A DNA stretch of 64,000 nt from Paracoccus indicus (GTDB lineage Bacteria > Pseudomonadota > Alphaproteobacteria > Rhodobacterales > Rhodobacteraceae): positions 310,001 to 374,000 of the forward strand of contig NZ_PYWA01000002.1 in the NCBI RefSeq assembly GCF_003056335.1. Direction: 5' to 3'. Both the position numbers and the translations under genes were made by a program. Below are positions 34,475 through 44,203 of this stretch, one piece after another (the stretch's first letter is position 1; each line of letters starts with the position of its first letter). The notes under the pieces were generated by a model. It was given only the letters and a program-made list of their open reading frames with translations, did not search any database and was not told the origin of the DNA.

Positions 34475-35203
34475 ATGCAAATCGAACGTCATCCTGTCAT
34501 TATTCTGGTTCGCCCGCAAATGGGTGAAAATATAGGCGCCGCCGCGCGTGCCATGCTGAATTTCGGCTTCACCGAGATGCGCCTGGTCGAACCGCGCGAC
34601 GGCTGGCCCAACCCCAAGGCCGTCGCGATGGCCTCGGGGGCGGCAGGGCGCGTGCTGGACCAGGCCAAGGTCTATCCAACGCTGGCGCAGGCGATGAAGG
34701 GCATCGACTATGCCTATGCCACCACCGCGCGCGGACGCGAACTGACCAAGCCTGTCCATACGCCCGCCACCGCGATGGAGCAGGCGCGCAACCACGACGG
34801 CCGCAGCGCCATCATCTTCGGCCCCGAGCGCACGGGGCTGGAGAACGACGACATCGCGCGGGCGAACGCCATCGTGACGGTGCCGGTGAACCCCGAGTTC
34901 CCCTCGCTGAACCTGGCGCAGGCGGTGCTGCTGATGGGTTACGAATACGGGCGCGACATCCTGCCGCCCGAACCGCACCCCCATCTGCGGCGCAGCGACG
35001 CACAGGACATCGCCGACCGGGTCGAGATCGAGCGCCTCGGCGACCATTATGACGAACAGCTGACCGAAGCCGGCTTCTTCTTTCCCGAAACCAAGGCCGC
35101 ATCTATGCGCCTGAACATGCGCAACATGTGGTCGCGGCTGAACCTGACGCGTGGCGACGTGCGGATGCTGCACGGCGTGCTGCGCCAATTGACCCGCCGC
35201 TAG
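34475..35203 (+). CDS. SPOUT tRNA/rRNA methyltransferase (TrmJ-like)
   Basis: 242 residues of the TrmH/SpoU class: HPVIILVRPQMGENIGAAARAM, then IIFGPERTGLENDDI and NPEFPSLNLAQAVLLMGYEY form the knotted SAM site. The C-terminal extension (SMRLNMRNMWSRLNLTRGDVRMLHG) is typical of TrmJ, which makes 2'-O-methyl at tRNA position 32. ATG 34475 gives the natural start; an in-frame ATG at 34439 would add 12 basic residues. Confidence 0.88.
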   Translation: MQIERHPVIILVRPQMGENIGAAARAMLNFGFTEMRLVEPRDGWPNPKAVAMASGAAGRVLDQAKVYPTLAQAMKGIDYAYATTARGRELTKPVHTPATAMEQARNHDGRSAIIFGPERTGLENDDIARANAIVTVPVNPEFPSLNLAQAVLLMGYEYGRDILPPEPHPHLRRSDAQDIADRVEIERLGDHYDEQLTEAGFFFPETKAASMRLNMRNMWSRLNLTRGDVRMLHGVLRQLTRR

Positions 35204-35241
35204 GCGGACCCTAACCTTCGCCCGACGCAAAGGAGCAAGCG

Positions 35242-36387
35242 ATGGCCAAGCGCCCCGTCTTCGAGGAGGTCTCGGACACCTCTGCCCGCCGCCCCGTCCA
35301 GACCACCGGCATGATCGACGCCCGCCCCAAGGGCGCGCGTCGCGCGATCCGGCTATGGCTGATGGTGCTGTTCGCGATGGTCCTGTCGATGATCGCGCTT
35401 GGCGGCGCGACGCGGCTGACGGGTTCCGGCCTGTCGATCACCGAATGGGCCCCCGTCACCGGCACCCTGCCGCCCCTGAACCACGCCGACTGGCAGTCCG
35501 AGTTCGAGGCCTACAAGCAGATTCCGCAATACACCGAGGTCAACGCGGGCATGTCGCTGAGCGAGTTTCAGTACATCTATCTTTGGGAATGGTCGCACCG
35601 CCTGCTGGGCCGCCTGATCGGACTGGTCTGGGCCGTGGGCTTCCTGTTCTTCTGGGCCACGGGTCGCATCCCGACAGGCTGGAAATCGCGCCTGCTGGCG
35701 GTTGGTGCGCTTGGCGGTCTGCAGGGTGCGATCGGCTGGTGGATGGTCAGCTCGGGCCTGGTCGAGGGGATGACCCGCGTCGCCTCGTACCGTCTGGCCA
35801 CCCATCTGGGCATCGCCTTCGTCATCCTCGGCCTGATCGCTTGGTATGCCCTGCAATTGTCGCGGTCCGAGGCCGAGCTGATCCGCGCCCGCCGCGCGGG
35901 CGAGCCGAAGCTGTTCGGCATGTCCACTGGCTTGCTGCACCTGACCTTCGTGCAGATCCTGATCGGGGCGCTGGTCGCGGGCATCGACGCGGGCCGCACC
36001 TATACCGGCTGGCCGACGATGGGGGGCGAATGGATCCCGTCTGCGATCTGGGACGGCACGCTGGGGTGGCGCAACTTCTTTGAAAACCCCGCGCTGGTGC
36101 AGTTCATCCACCGCATGACCGGCTATCTGGTCGCCATCTTCGCGGTGGTCGTCTGGATGCGGTCGCGCAAATCGCCGCACAAGGTCACGCGCGGCGCCTT
36201 TACCGTGATGATCGTGGCGGTGGCCGCGCAGGTGGGCTTGGGCATCATGAACGTCATCCATGCCTCGCCGCTGGATCTGGCGCTGTCGCATCAGGTCGGG
36301 GCCGTGGTGCTGTTTTCGCTGATCCTGCGGGCGCGTCACCATGCCCGCTATCCGATTGAAACATCCATCAGGGGGACCCTGCGATGA
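35242..36387 (+). CDS. ctaA: Heme A synthase, COX15/CtaA type 2
   Basis: 381 residues with eight helices. Heme-ligand histidines are seen in EWSHRLLGRLIG, ATHLGIAF, FIHRMTGYL and ALSHQVGAVV, and RLTGSGLSITEW is the family signature. It oxidises the heme O methyl group to formyl for aa3-type cytochrome oxidase. The length and absence of a Cys pair match the alphaproteobacterial/mitochondrial COX15 type. AAAGGAGC precedes ATG 35242. It overlaps the peptidase gene by 4 bases. Confidence 0.94.
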   Translation: MAKRPVFEEVSDTSARRPVQTTGMIDARPKGARRAIRLWLMVLFAMVLSMIALGGATRLTGSGLSITEWAPVTGTLPPLNHADWQSEFEAYKQIPQYTEVNAGMSLSEFQYIYLWEWSHRLLGRLIGLVWAVGFLFFWATGRIPTGWKSRLLAVGALGGLQGAIGWWMVSSGLVEGMTRVASYRLATHLGIAFVILGLIAWYALQLSRSEAELIRARRAGEPKLFGMSTGLLHLTFVQILIGALVAGIDAGRTYTGWPTMGGEWIPSAIWDGTLGWRNFFENPALVQFIHRMTGYLVAIFAVVVWMRSRKSPHKVTRGAFTVMIVAVAAQVGLGIMNVIHASPLDLALSHQVGAVVLFSLILRARHHARYPIETSIRGTLR

Positions 36388-37856
36388 GCGCGCTTGACGA
36401 TCTGCTTGCCTTCCAGCGCCAGACCGAGGCGCTGTCCTCGGTCGCCGAGAGACTGGGCTGGGACCAGGAAACCGTGATGCCCCGCGGCGCCACCGAACAG
36501 CGCGCCGAGGAGATGGGCGCAATCGAGGAGGTGCTGCACGAACGCCGCACCGATCCGCGCATCGGCGAATGGCTGGACGCCGCCGAACCCGTGACGCCCT
36601 CGGACCAGCGCGCCGTCGACCTGATCGCTCGCGATTACGCGCGCACCAACCGCACCCCGGCGCGGCTGGCATCCGAACTGGCGCGGCTGACATCGCTGGC
36701 ACAAGGTATCTGGGCGGATGCGCGGGCCAAGGACGCCCCCGCCGATTTCCTGCCGACGCTGGATCAGGTCCTGATGCTGAAGCGCGAGGAAGCTGCCGCG
36801 CTGGCCGATGGCGGCGATCTCTATGATGCGCTGCTGGAGGATTACGAGCCCGGCATGACTGGCGCACGTCTGGCCAGCCTGTTCGACCAGATGCGCCCGC
36901 GTCTGGTCGCGCTGCGTGACGACGTGCTGGGGTCCGAACGCCAGCCGCAGGCTTTGTCGGGGCATTTCCCGCAGGAAACCCAGATGCGCCTGTCACGTGC
37001 CTGCGCCAGCGCCTTTGGTTACGACTGGACGCGGGGGCGGATGGATCTGGCGGTCCATCCCTTCAGCAGTGGCCGCTGGCAGGACAGCCGCATCACCACC
37101 CGCGTCGTGGAAACGGACCCGTTCAACTGCCTCTATTCGACGATCCACGAGGTCGGGCATTCCAGCTATGAACAGGGGATCGACCCCGATTACGCCTTCA
37201 CGCCCCTGGGGCGCGGCGTGTCGATGGGCGTGCACGAAAGCCAGAGCCGCATCTATGAGAACCAGATGGGGCGGGGGCGTGCCTTCACCGGCTGGCTGTT
37301 CGACCGCATGTCGCATGCCTTCGACGGGCTGAACATTGCCGATGCCGACGCCTTCCACGCGACCGTCAACCGCGTCACCCCCGGTTTCATCCGCACCGAG
37401 TCGGATGAGGTCCAGTACAACCTGCACGTCATGCTGCGCTTTGATCTGGAACGCGATCTGATCTCGGGGCGGCTGGACACCGAGGATCTGGTCGAAGCGT
37501 GGAACAGCCGCTTCCTGCGCGATTTCGGCGTGGCGGTGGACCGGCCTGCTAATGGCGTCCTTCAGGATGTCCATTGGTCGGTGGGTCTGTTCGGCTATTT
37601 CCCGACCTATGCCTTGGGCAACGTCTATGCGGGCTGCCTGAACCAGGCGATGCGGGAGGATGTGCCGGATCTGGACGAAGGTCTGGCGCAAGGCGATGCC
37701 TCGCAGGGGACCGAGTGGCTGCGTGAAAACGTCCAGCGTCATGGCGGCCTGCTGCCGCCCGCGCAACTGATCGAGGAAGCCTCGCGCCAGCCGATCAGTC
37801 CCGAACCGCTGCTGTCCTATCTGGAAGACAAGTTCCAAGGCATCTACGGGTTGTGA
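36384..37856 (+). CDS. M32-family carboxypeptidase (Taq carboxypeptidase type)
   Basis: 490 residues. The zinc motif is HEVGHSSYEQG with a downstream ligand Glu in HESQSRIYEN, and a third family motif lies in VTPGFIRTESDEVQYNLHV. Almost wholly alpha-helical, cytoplasmic, removes C-terminal residues from peptides. Translationally coupled to ctaA (ATGA), though a functional link is not evident. Confidence 0.93.
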   Translation: MSALDDLLAFQRQTEALSSVAERLGWDQETVMPRGATEQRAEEMGAIEEVLHERRTDPRIGEWLDAAEPVTPSDQRAVDLIARDYARTNRTPARLASELARLTSLAQGIWADARAKDAPADFLPTLDQVLMLKREEAAALADGGDLYDALLEDYEPGMTGARLASLFDQMRPRLVALRDDVLGSERQPQALSGHFPQETQMRLSRACASAFGYDWTRGRMDLAVHPFSSGRWQDSRITTRVVETDPFNCLYSTIHEVGHSSYEQGIDPDYAFTPLGRGVSMGVHESQSRIYENQMGRGRAFTGWLFDRMSHAFDGLNIADADAFHATVNRVTPGFIRTESDEVQYNLHVMLRFDLERDLISGRLDTEDLVEAWNSRFLRDFGVAVDRPANGVLQDVHWSVGLFGYFPTYALGNVYAGCLNQAMREDVPDLDEGLAQGDASQGTEWLRENVQRHGGLLPPAQLIEEASRQPISPEPLLSYLEDKFQGIYGL

Positions 37857-37858
37857 AA

Positions 37859-37881
37859 AAGGGGGGCGATCTGCCCCCCTT
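37859..37881. terminator. Bidirectional terminator between the M32 peptidase and preA
   Basis: Nine-base stem AAGGGGGGC with GCCCCCCTT and loop GATCT. It is followed by TTTTT on the minus strand and by a T-rich stretch on the plus strand, so it can serve both convergent genes. Confidence 0.85.
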
Positions 37882-37883
37882 CC

Positions 37884-39185
37884 TTATTCCGCGGCCCGTG
37901 CGGCCATCGGGTTGTTCGGATGCGTGGTCCAATTGGCGTATTCGCCGCGCGGGATGCCGGTGCGCTTGTCCATCTCTCCGATGTCCAGTTCGCGCATGGT
38001 GATGCAATCCTCGACGGGGCAAACGTCGACGCAGAGGTTGCAGGCGACGCATTCCTCCTCGATCACCTCGAAGACGCGGCCGGGTTTCATGGCGATGGCC
38101 TGGTGGCTGGTATCCTCGCAGGCAGCATAGCAGCGGCCGCAGCTGATGCAGGCGTCCTGATCGATGACCGCCTTGGTGACATAGTTCAGGTTCAGGTGCT
38201 GCCAGTCGGTGACATTGGGCGTCGCCCGTCCGATCAGGTCCGACATCTCCATGTCATGGCTATCCAGATAGTCGTGCAGCCCGCTGATCATCTCCTGCAC
38301 GACCTTGAAGCCATAGGTCATCGCCGCCGTGCAGACCTGAACGTTGCCCGCCCCAAGCGCCATGAATTCCGCCGCATCGCGCCAGGTGGTGACGCCGCCG
38401 ATGCCGCTGATGGGGATGCCGGCGGTGGCGGGGTTGCGCGCGATCTCGGCCACCATGTTCAGCGCGATGGGTTTCACCGCCGGGCCGCAATAGCCGCCAT
38501 GGCTGCCCTTGCCGTCGATGGTGGGCTGGGGCGCGAACAGGTCCAGATCGACCGAGGTGATCGAGTTGATGGTGTTGATCAGGCTGACCGCATCCGCACC
38601 ACCGCGCTTGGCGGCCTCGGCGGGCTTGGTCACATCGGTGATGTTGGGGGTCAGCTTGACGATGCAGGGCATGCGGCTGTGCTTTTTCACCCACCGCGTG
38701 ACCATTTCGATATATTCGGGGACCTGGCCCACGGCGGCGCCCATGCCGCGTTCGGCCATGCCGTGCGGACAGCCGAAGTTCAGCTCGACCCCGTCGGCGC
38801 CGGTATCCTCGATCTTCGTCAGGATGTCGCGCCAGCTGTCCTCGTCGCAGGGCACCATCAGGCTGATGATCAGCGCGCGGTCGGGATAGTCGCGCTTGAC
38901 CGACTTGATCTCGCGCAGGTTCACCTCCAGCGGGCGATCGGTGATCAGCTCGATGTTATTGATGCCCAAGACGCGGCGGTCGGCGCCGTGGATCACGCCA
39001 TAGCGGGGACCGTTGACGTTGACGACGGGCGGGCCTTCCGAGCCCAAGGTTTTCCAGACGACACCGCCCCAGCCCGCCTGGAAGGCGCGGCGGACGTTGT
39101 ATTCCTTGTCGGTGGGCGGGGCCGAGGCCAGCCAGAAGGGGTTCGGGGATTTGATCCCGATGAAATTACTGCGCAGATCTGCCAT
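37884..39185 (-). CDS. preA: NAD-dependent dihydropyrimidine dehydrogenase subunit PreA
   Basis: 433 residues. A dihydroorotate-dehydrogenase-like FMN barrel (LASAPPTDKEYNVRRAF, ELNFGCPHGM, ISGIGGVTTW) carries a C-terminal two-cluster ferredoxin domain, CISCGRCYAAC and CVACNLCVDVCPVEDC. With PreT it reduces uracil and thymine, the first step of reductive pyrimidine breakdown. It follows preT by 37 bases. Confidence 0.93.
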   Translation of the reverse strand: MADLRSNFIGIKSPNPFWLASAPPTDKEYNVRRAFQAGWGGVVWKTLGSEGPPVVNVNGPRYGVIHGADRRVLGINNIELITDRPLEVNLREIKSVKRDYPDRALIISLMVPCDEDSWRDILTKIEDTGADGVELNFGCPHGMAERGMGAAVGQVPEYIEMVTRWVKKHSRMPCIVKLTPNITDVTKPAEAAKRGGADAVSLINTINSITSVDLDLFAPQPTIDGKGSHGGYCGPAVKPIALNMVAEIARNPATAGIPISGIGGVTTWRDAAEFMALGAGNVQVCTAAMTYGFKVVQEMISGLHDYLDSHDMEMSDLIGRATPNVTDWQHLNLNYVTKAVIDQDACISCGRCYAACEDTSHQAIAMKPGRVFEVIEEECVACNLCVDVCPVEDCITMRELDIGEMDKRTGIPRGEYANWTTHPNNPMAARAAE

Positions 39186-39222
39186 GTTCAGCGTCCTTTT
39201 TCATGCGCGAATGGGAAGGGCC

Positions 39223-40578
39223 TCAGCCCGGGATGCTGACGGGACGACCGGTCAGATGTGCGTCGATGTCCTCGGCGGCGTCGCGGCCCTGGGCCACGGC
39301 GGTCACCGTCAGATCATCACCACCCGCCGTGCAGTCGCCGCCCGCCCAGACACCCTCGATGCTGGTGCGACCGGGACCGGAGACGGCGATCTTGCCGCCC
39401 TCCAGCGCGATGGCCTCGGGCGTGCCGTCCAGCGTCTGGCCGATGGCGCGGAACACCTGATCGGCCTTCAGGCGGAAGCGGTCCTCGGTCATGGTCAGCC
39501 CGTCGGGGCTGCTGGCGGTATAGCAGAACTCGATCTCGGCCACGGCGCCGTTGCCGTGGATGGCCACGGGGGCGGCGTTGCAGATCAGGCGGACGCCCGA
39601 TGCGGTGGCGTGGTCCTGTTCGTGACGGCTGGCGCCCATGCGGTCCTGACCGCGGCGATAGACGATGGTGACGTTTTCCGCCCCCAGCAGTTTCGCCTGC
39701 ACGGCCGCATCGACCGCCGTCATGCCGCCGCCGATCACCACCACGTCGCGCCCGACGGGCAGGGTAACCAGATCGGTCGCCTGTCGCAGGTCGCGGATGA
39801 AGCTGACCGCGTCGGTGACATGCTGGCGATCCTCGCCCGCAGCACGCAAGGCGTTGACGCCGCCCAGGCCCATGCCCAGGAAGACCGCGTCGTAATCGGC
39901 CTGCAGGCTTTCCAGCGTGATCTGCCGGCCAAGCGCGTGGTCATTCTTGATGGTGATGCCGCCGATGCCCAGCAGCCAGTCGACCTCGGCCTGCGCAAAG
40001 CCGTCCACGGCCTTGTAGCTGGCAATGCCGTATTCGTTCAGGCCGCCGGGCTTGGGGCGTGCCTCGAAGATGGTGACGTCATGGCCCTTAGCGGCCAGAC
40101 GGTGTGCGGCGGAAAGCCCCGCGGGACCGGCCCCCACCACGGCGATACGCTTGCCGGTGGCTTCGGCGCGGGTGAAGGGGTGACCTTCCTGCGCCATCAG
40201 CCCGTCGGTGGCATAGCGTTGCAGCGCGCCGATTTGGACGGGCTTGCCCTCGGCGGTTTCCCGGACGCAGGCGCCCTCGCAAAGGTTTTCCGTGGGGCAG
40301 ACGCGGGCGCACATGCCGCCAAGGATATTGGCGTGAAAGATCGTCATGGCGGCGGCATCGGGCGTATCGGTCGCGATCTGCCGGATGAACAGCGGAATGT
40401 CGATACTGGTCGGGCAGGCCGTGATGCAGGGCGCGTCATGGCAGAAATAGCACCGGTCGGCGGCGACATGCGCCTCGTGCCGATCCAGAGGGGGCGCGAC
40501 ATCGACGAAATTCGCCGCCATCTGTTCGGGGGTCAGTCGACCCGGCACGACACCGGGCGACAGTCTTGCTTGGGACAT
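39223..40578 (-). CDS. preT: NAD-dependent dihydropyrimidine dehydrogenase subunit PreT
   Basis: 451 residues, GltD-like. N-terminal cluster cysteines lie in CYFCHDAPCITACPT and CARVCPTENLCEGACV; FAD site VVGAGPAGLSAAHRLA; NAD site VVVIGGGMTAVDAAVQA; C-terminal VWAGGDC. It passes electrons from NADH to PreA. ATG 40578 is preferred over an in-frame GTG 18 bases upstream because CAGGAGA lies at the right distance before it. Confidence 0.93.
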   Translation of the reverse strand: MSQARLSPGVVPGRLTPEQMAANFVDVAPPLDRHEAHVAADRCYFCHDAPCITACPTSIDIPLFIRQIATDTPDAAAMTIFHANILGGMCARVCPTENLCEGACVRETAEGKPVQIGALQRYATDGLMAQEGHPFTRAEATGKRIAVVGAGPAGLSAAHRLAAKGHDVTIFEARPKPGGLNEYGIASYKAVDGFAQAEVDWLLGIGGITIKNDHALGRQITLESLQADYDAVFLGMGLGGVNALRAAGEDRQHVTDAVSFIRDLRQATDLVTLPVGRDVVVIGGGMTAVDAAVQAKLLGAENVTIVYRRGQDRMGASRHEQDHATASGVRLICNAAPVAIHGNGAVAEIEFCYTASSPDGLTMTEDRFRLKADQVFRAIGQTLDGTPEAIALEGGKIAVSGPGRTSIEGVWAGGDCTAGGDDLTVTAVAQGRDAAEDIDAHLTGRPVSIPG

Positions 40579-40675
40579 TTTCGTCTCCTGGCTCACCTGT
40601 TGGTCGAATCAGGCTGGCACAGGTCCGATTTTTTATCAAATGGTAAAATTATGCTGCGCAGGGTTTGCGGATATT

Positions 40676-41971
40676 TCAGGCAGGCAGGTCCACGATGGCG
40701 GCAAGCCCGCCCAGTTCTGACCGCTCCAGCAGCAGTTCTCCCCCGTGCAGAGCCGCCAGATCCGCCACGATGGCCAACCCCAGACCGGCGCCGGACGGCC
40801 CCTGTTCGTCCAGCCGCCCTCCGCGGGCCAGGGCCTTGGGTGCCTGATCGGGGGGCAAGCCCGGGCCGTCGTCCTGCACCGCCAGACGCAGTGTCGCCCC
40901 CGTCGTCACGCTGATCCGCAGGTGGCTGCGACCCCATTTGACGGCGTTTTCGCAGAGGTTGCCGACGATCTCCTCCAGATCCTGCCGTTCGGCGGGGAAG
41001 GCGGCATCGGGCGGGCAGTCGATCTGTGCTGTCATGCCCTTGTCCTGCATCGGCCAGCGCAGCACCAGCAGAATGTCGTCGATCACCGGTGCGATGGGCG
41101 TCTGCTGGCCCAGGACACGGCCACCCTGCTGACGCGCGCGGCGCAGGTGCCAGCCGATCAGCCGGTCCATGCGGGCAATCAGCGCCTGTCCGGCATGATC
41201 CTGCGGCAGATCGTTCGACAACGCCGTCAGAGGCGTCTTCAGCGAATGGGCCAGATTGCCCAGATGCTGGCGCGACCTTGTCAGCAGGACGGCGTTCTGG
41301 TCCAGCGCACCGTTGATCTCCGCGGCCAGAGGGCGCAGCTCGGTGACGTCGGGCATGGCAAGACGCGGGCTGTCGCCCCTGCGCACGCGGGCCAGATCGA
41401 CCCGCAAGCGGACCAGGCTTTTAAGCCCCGCCGTCACTTGGATGACGCTGGCCGCTGCCAACCCCAGTCCCAGCACGGCCAGCGCCACGGCCAGCGGTCG
41501 GACAATCTGGCGCAGGCTGTCGCGGATCTGATCCATCGGCGCTGTGACCGTGATGGCAACCATGGCCTCGCTGTCGGGCAGGGTCACCTCGCGGCGCAGG
41601 GTCCGCAGGCCCGCACCGTCGCTGTCGCGCCCTGCACCCCCGGTGAAATCGCCTGCCGGTCCCGACAATCGTCCGTCCAGAAGCGAGGCGGAGCGGTCGA
41701 TCAGCCTGTCACCGGCATCGACCTGCCAATACCAGCCCGAAAACGGCAACAGGAAGCGCGCGTCCACGGGGGTGTCGTCCAGCGTGACCGCCCCGTCCTG
41801 CACCTGCAACTGCCCGATCAGGCTGTCGGCGATGGCGGCGGCCTCGGCGTCGAAGCGGTCGGTGACGAAATCGCGCAGCAGCGAGGATATCAGCAGGAAC
41901 GCCCCCAGCAGCGCCGCGCAGAGCCAGACCGCCGCAAGAAGCAACAGCCGCCCGCGGATGCTGCGGATCAC
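40676..41971 (-). CDS. PhoQ-like sensor histidine kinase
   Basis: 431 residues: N-terminal helix (LLLLAAVWLCAALLGAFLLI), periplasmic sensor about 35-155, second helix (PLAVALAVLGLGLAAASVI), HAMP-like linker, then the kinase with His in NLAHSLKTPLTAL, N box in LCENAVKW, DDGPGLP and GAGLGLAI. It starts with GTG overlapping the response regulator stop. The LAHSLKTPL H-box is the PhoQ type, which senses divalent cations or antimicrobial peptides. Confidence 0.9.
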   Translation of the reverse strand: MIRSIRGRLLLLAAVWLCAALLGAFLLISSLLRDFVTDRFDAEAAAIADSLIGQLQVQDGAVTLDDTPVDARFLLPFSGWYWQVDAGDRLIDRSASLLDGRLSGPAGDFTGGAGRDSDGAGLRTLRREVTLPDSEAMVAITVTAPMDQIRDSLRQIVRPLAVALAVLGLGLAAASVIQVTAGLKSLVRLRVDLARVRRGDSPRLAMPDVTELRPLAAEINGALDQNAVLLTRSRQHLGNLAHSLKTPLTALSNDLPQDHAGQALIARMDRLIGWHLRRARQQGGRVLGQQTPIAPVIDDILLVLRWPMQDKGMTAQIDCPPDAAFPAERQDLEEIVGNLCENAVKWGRSHLRISVTTGATLRLAVQDDGPGLPPDQAPKALARGGRLDEQGPSGAGLGLAIVADLAALHGGELLLERSELGGLAAIVDLPA

Positions 41972-42630
41972 GGCGCGGTCCGCAAAACGTAACCCTCGCC
42001 GCGGCGGGTCTGGATGACGCCCTCGCCGACCTTCTTGCGCAGGCGGCCGATAACGACCTCGATGGATTTGAAATCGCGGTCGGTCTCGGCCTCGTAGAGA
42101 TGCTCGGACAGCTCGGTCCTGCTGACGATGCGGTCGTGGTGGTGGATCAGATAGGTCAGGATGCGCGCCTCGAAGGCGGTCAGCTTCAAAGGCGATCCGT
42201 CATGGGTGATGACCCCCAGCTGGCTGTCCAGCTGCAGCTTGCCCGCCTGAATGACCGGACGCGCATGGCCCGCCGCGCGGCGGATCAGGGCCTGCGCGCG
42301 CAGCAGCACCTCCTCCAGCCGGAAGGGCTTGACGGCGTAATCATCTGCACCCGCGCGGAACCCCGCGACCTTGTCGGTCCAGTCGCCCCGCGCCGTCAGG
42401 ATCAGCACCGGCATCGTCACGCCCTGATCGCGCCAGCGGGTCAGAACCTCGATACCCGACAGGGTCGGCAGCCCCAGATCAAGGATGGCAACGTCATAGG
42501 TTTCCGTCGCACCAAGGAATTCGCCCTGTTCGCCGTCATGGGCGATGTCGGTGACGAAGCCCGCGGCGATCATCGCCTGCGACAGCTGTTCGGCCAGCGT
42601 CGGGTCATCCTCGACGATCAAAGCGCGCAT
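41968..42630 (-). CDS. OmpR/PhoP-type response regulator
   Basis: 220 residues: receiver with acidic EDD, phospho-acceptor Asp in AILDLGLPT, Thr and Lys in LTARG and AVKPF; a winged-helix output with LTAFEARILTYLIHHHDRIVS and VVIGRLRKKVGEG. Cognate of the overlapping kinase. The divergent exported-protein gene at 43140 and the PepSY gene upstream on the same strand are likely targets. Confidence 0.92.
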   Translation of the reverse strand: MRALIVEDDPTLAEQLSQAMIAAGFVTDIAHDGEQGEFLGATETYDVAILDLGLPTLSGIEVLTRWRDQGVTMPVLILTARGDWTDKVAGFRAGADDYAVKPFRLEEVLLRAQALIRRAAGHARPVIQAGKLQLDSQLGVITHDGSPLKLTAFEARILTYLIHHHDRIVSRTELSEHLYEAETDRDFKSIEVVIGRLRKKVGEGVIQTRRGEGYVLRTAP

Positions 42631-42641
42631 TTGGGGTATCC

Positions 42642-43007
42642 TTATCCTTTTCCGGCCCGACGCCTGGCCGTCAGCTGACCACGGCCCGCCACCTCGAGGA
42701 AACGTCCGTCGCGGGCATCCAGCCGAATGTCCAGCAGGTTGCGCGCTTCGGTCAGCAGGCGCACGTGATAGACCAGCTGCACGCCCATGTCCCATTCCGA
42801 GGGGGAGGGCGGCACCAGTTCGATCGCGATGGGACGCCCCGCATAGCGCGCAGTGACCCGCCGCACCACCTGCCGGGGCGGCATGGGGCGAAAATCTGCC
42901 AATTCGGGCATCGAGGCGAAGGGCGGCATGTCCTGCGCCCCGCCCGGCATCGGCAGCGTGGCCACCGGAAGGGCGGTCAGAATCAAAAGGGACAGGGCGC
43001 GCATCAT
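42642..43007 (-). CDS. Exported PepSY-like protein
   Basis: 121 residues: signal peptide (ALSLLILTALPVATLPMPGGAQ, read in part), then a single small domain with VVRRVTARYAGRPIAIELV and YHVRLLTEARNLLDIRLDARDGRFLEV, the PepSY pattern. PepSY proteins sit in the periplasm and often occur next to PhoPQ-like systems, where they may modulate the sensor. It lies 11 bases upstream of the response regulator and is probably the first gene of that operon. Confidence 0.75.
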   Translation of the reverse strand: MMRALSLLILTALPVATLPMPGGAQDMPPFASMPELADFRPMPPRQVVRRVTARYAGRPIAIELVPPSPSEWDMGVQLVYHVRLLTEARNLLDIRLDARDGRFLEVAGRGQLTARRRAGKG

Positions 43008-43139
43008 GGGTGGATTATGAACGCCGAAAGCGAAATGGAAACCAAATGGCGCATTGGCGTTTCGTTCGGCCACCTTTTGATAGGTGTGATTCGTCCAAGA
43101 TCGGAACAGCCGGTCTGAAGAAGACGATAGGAGACTGAC

Positions 43140-44180
43140 ATGAACCTGAGCAAACTCGCATCCTCGGCCGCATTGATCGCATTGGTTGCCGGCGCGCCCA
43201 TGCTGACCATGGCCGGCAGCGCCTCGGCGCAGGAAACCGCGACCGCCAGCCAGATGCCCGACGTGCTGCAGGGTCTGGACCTGCAGGACATGGAAAGCCG
43301 CAAGGGCCGCAACGGCGAGATGCGCTATGAAGGCGAGATGGCCGATGGCACCGAGATCGAGGCGCGCTTCGACAAGGACGGCAAGCTGATGGTGATCGAG
43401 GCCGACGACGGCGTCCTTCCCGCCCCCGTGCTAGAAGCTGCCGTTCCCGCAGCCGTCCGCGATGCCGATGCCTTCGACATGCTTGCCAAGATCGAAGAGC
43501 TGCACAGCCGCGGCGAGATGCTGGGTCTGAAGGGCGAGGGCAAGGACGGCGAGGATCTGCGCCTGATGTTCGACGCCTCGGGCAAGCTGACGGGGATTGC
43601 GATGGATGACGCTGCCGTGCCGCAGGATCTGCTGAACGAACTGCTGCCGCAGACGGTTCGTGATGCCGATATCACGGGTCAGTTCGCCGTTGTCGATCAT
43701 GTCATGTCGGGTCGGGGCATGATCATGATGGCCGGTCAGGACGCCGATGGACAGGATCTGCGCGCCCAGTTCGACACGGACGGCAACCTGCTGCGCTTTG
43801 GCCGCGGCGATGACGACCGCGAGGGTGGTCGCGACGGTGGCCGGATGCATGGCAAGCATGGTGATCACGGCGAACATGGCAAGCGCGGCAGGCATGGCGA
43901 TCACGGCGACCGTGGTGGCAAGCATGGCGGCAAAGGTGGCGATCACGCCCGCGGTCCGCGCGACGGCGATCACGGCATGAAGGGCGGCGACCGTCCCGAT
44001 GCGCCCCGGCTGGACGTCGATGCCGTGACCTCGACCCTGTCTGATGCGGGCTATACCGACCTTGGCGACATCCGCCGCGCCGGTCCGGGCGCTGCCGTGA
44101 CGGCGACCAACCCGGACGGCGAAAAGGTCATGCTGCACCTGACCCCGGAAGGCGAGGTCGTGCGCGAAATCGCGCAGTGA
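43140..44180 (+). CDS. Exported protein with PepSY-like repeats and His/Gly/Asp-rich linker
   Basis: 346 residues. Signal peptide ends near SASAQE. Three repeated units (about 40-100, 105-165, 170-225) share patterns such as GEMADGTEIEARFDKDGKL, GEGKDGEDLRLMFDASGKL and GQDADGQDLRAQFDTDGNL. A linker of about 70 residues made of HGDHGEHGK-like repeats follows, then a last unit (VTSTLSDAGYTDLGDI). The His-rich stretch suggests periplasmic metal binding. Divergent from the PhoPQ-like operon across 132 bases, so it is a likely regulon member. Confidence 0.75.
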   Translation: MNLSKLASSAALIALVAGAPMLTMAGSASAQETATASQMPDVLQGLDLQDMESRKGRNGEMRYEGEMADGTEIEARFDKDGKLMVIEADDGVLPAPVLEAAVPAAVRDADAFDMLAKIEELHSRGEMLGLKGEGKDGEDLRLMFDASGKLTGIAMDDAAVPQDLLNELLPQTVRDADITGQFAVVDHVMSGRGMIMMAGQDADGQDLRAQFDTDGNLLRFGRGDDDREGGRDGGRMHGKHGDHGEHGKRGRHGDHGDRGGKHGGKGGDHARGPRDGDHGMKGGDRPDAPRLDVDAVTSTLSDAGYTDLGDIRRAGPGAAVTATNPDGEKVMLHLTPEGEVVREIAQ

Positions 44181-44203
44181 TCGCGGATTGCTGACGAAGA
44201 CAT

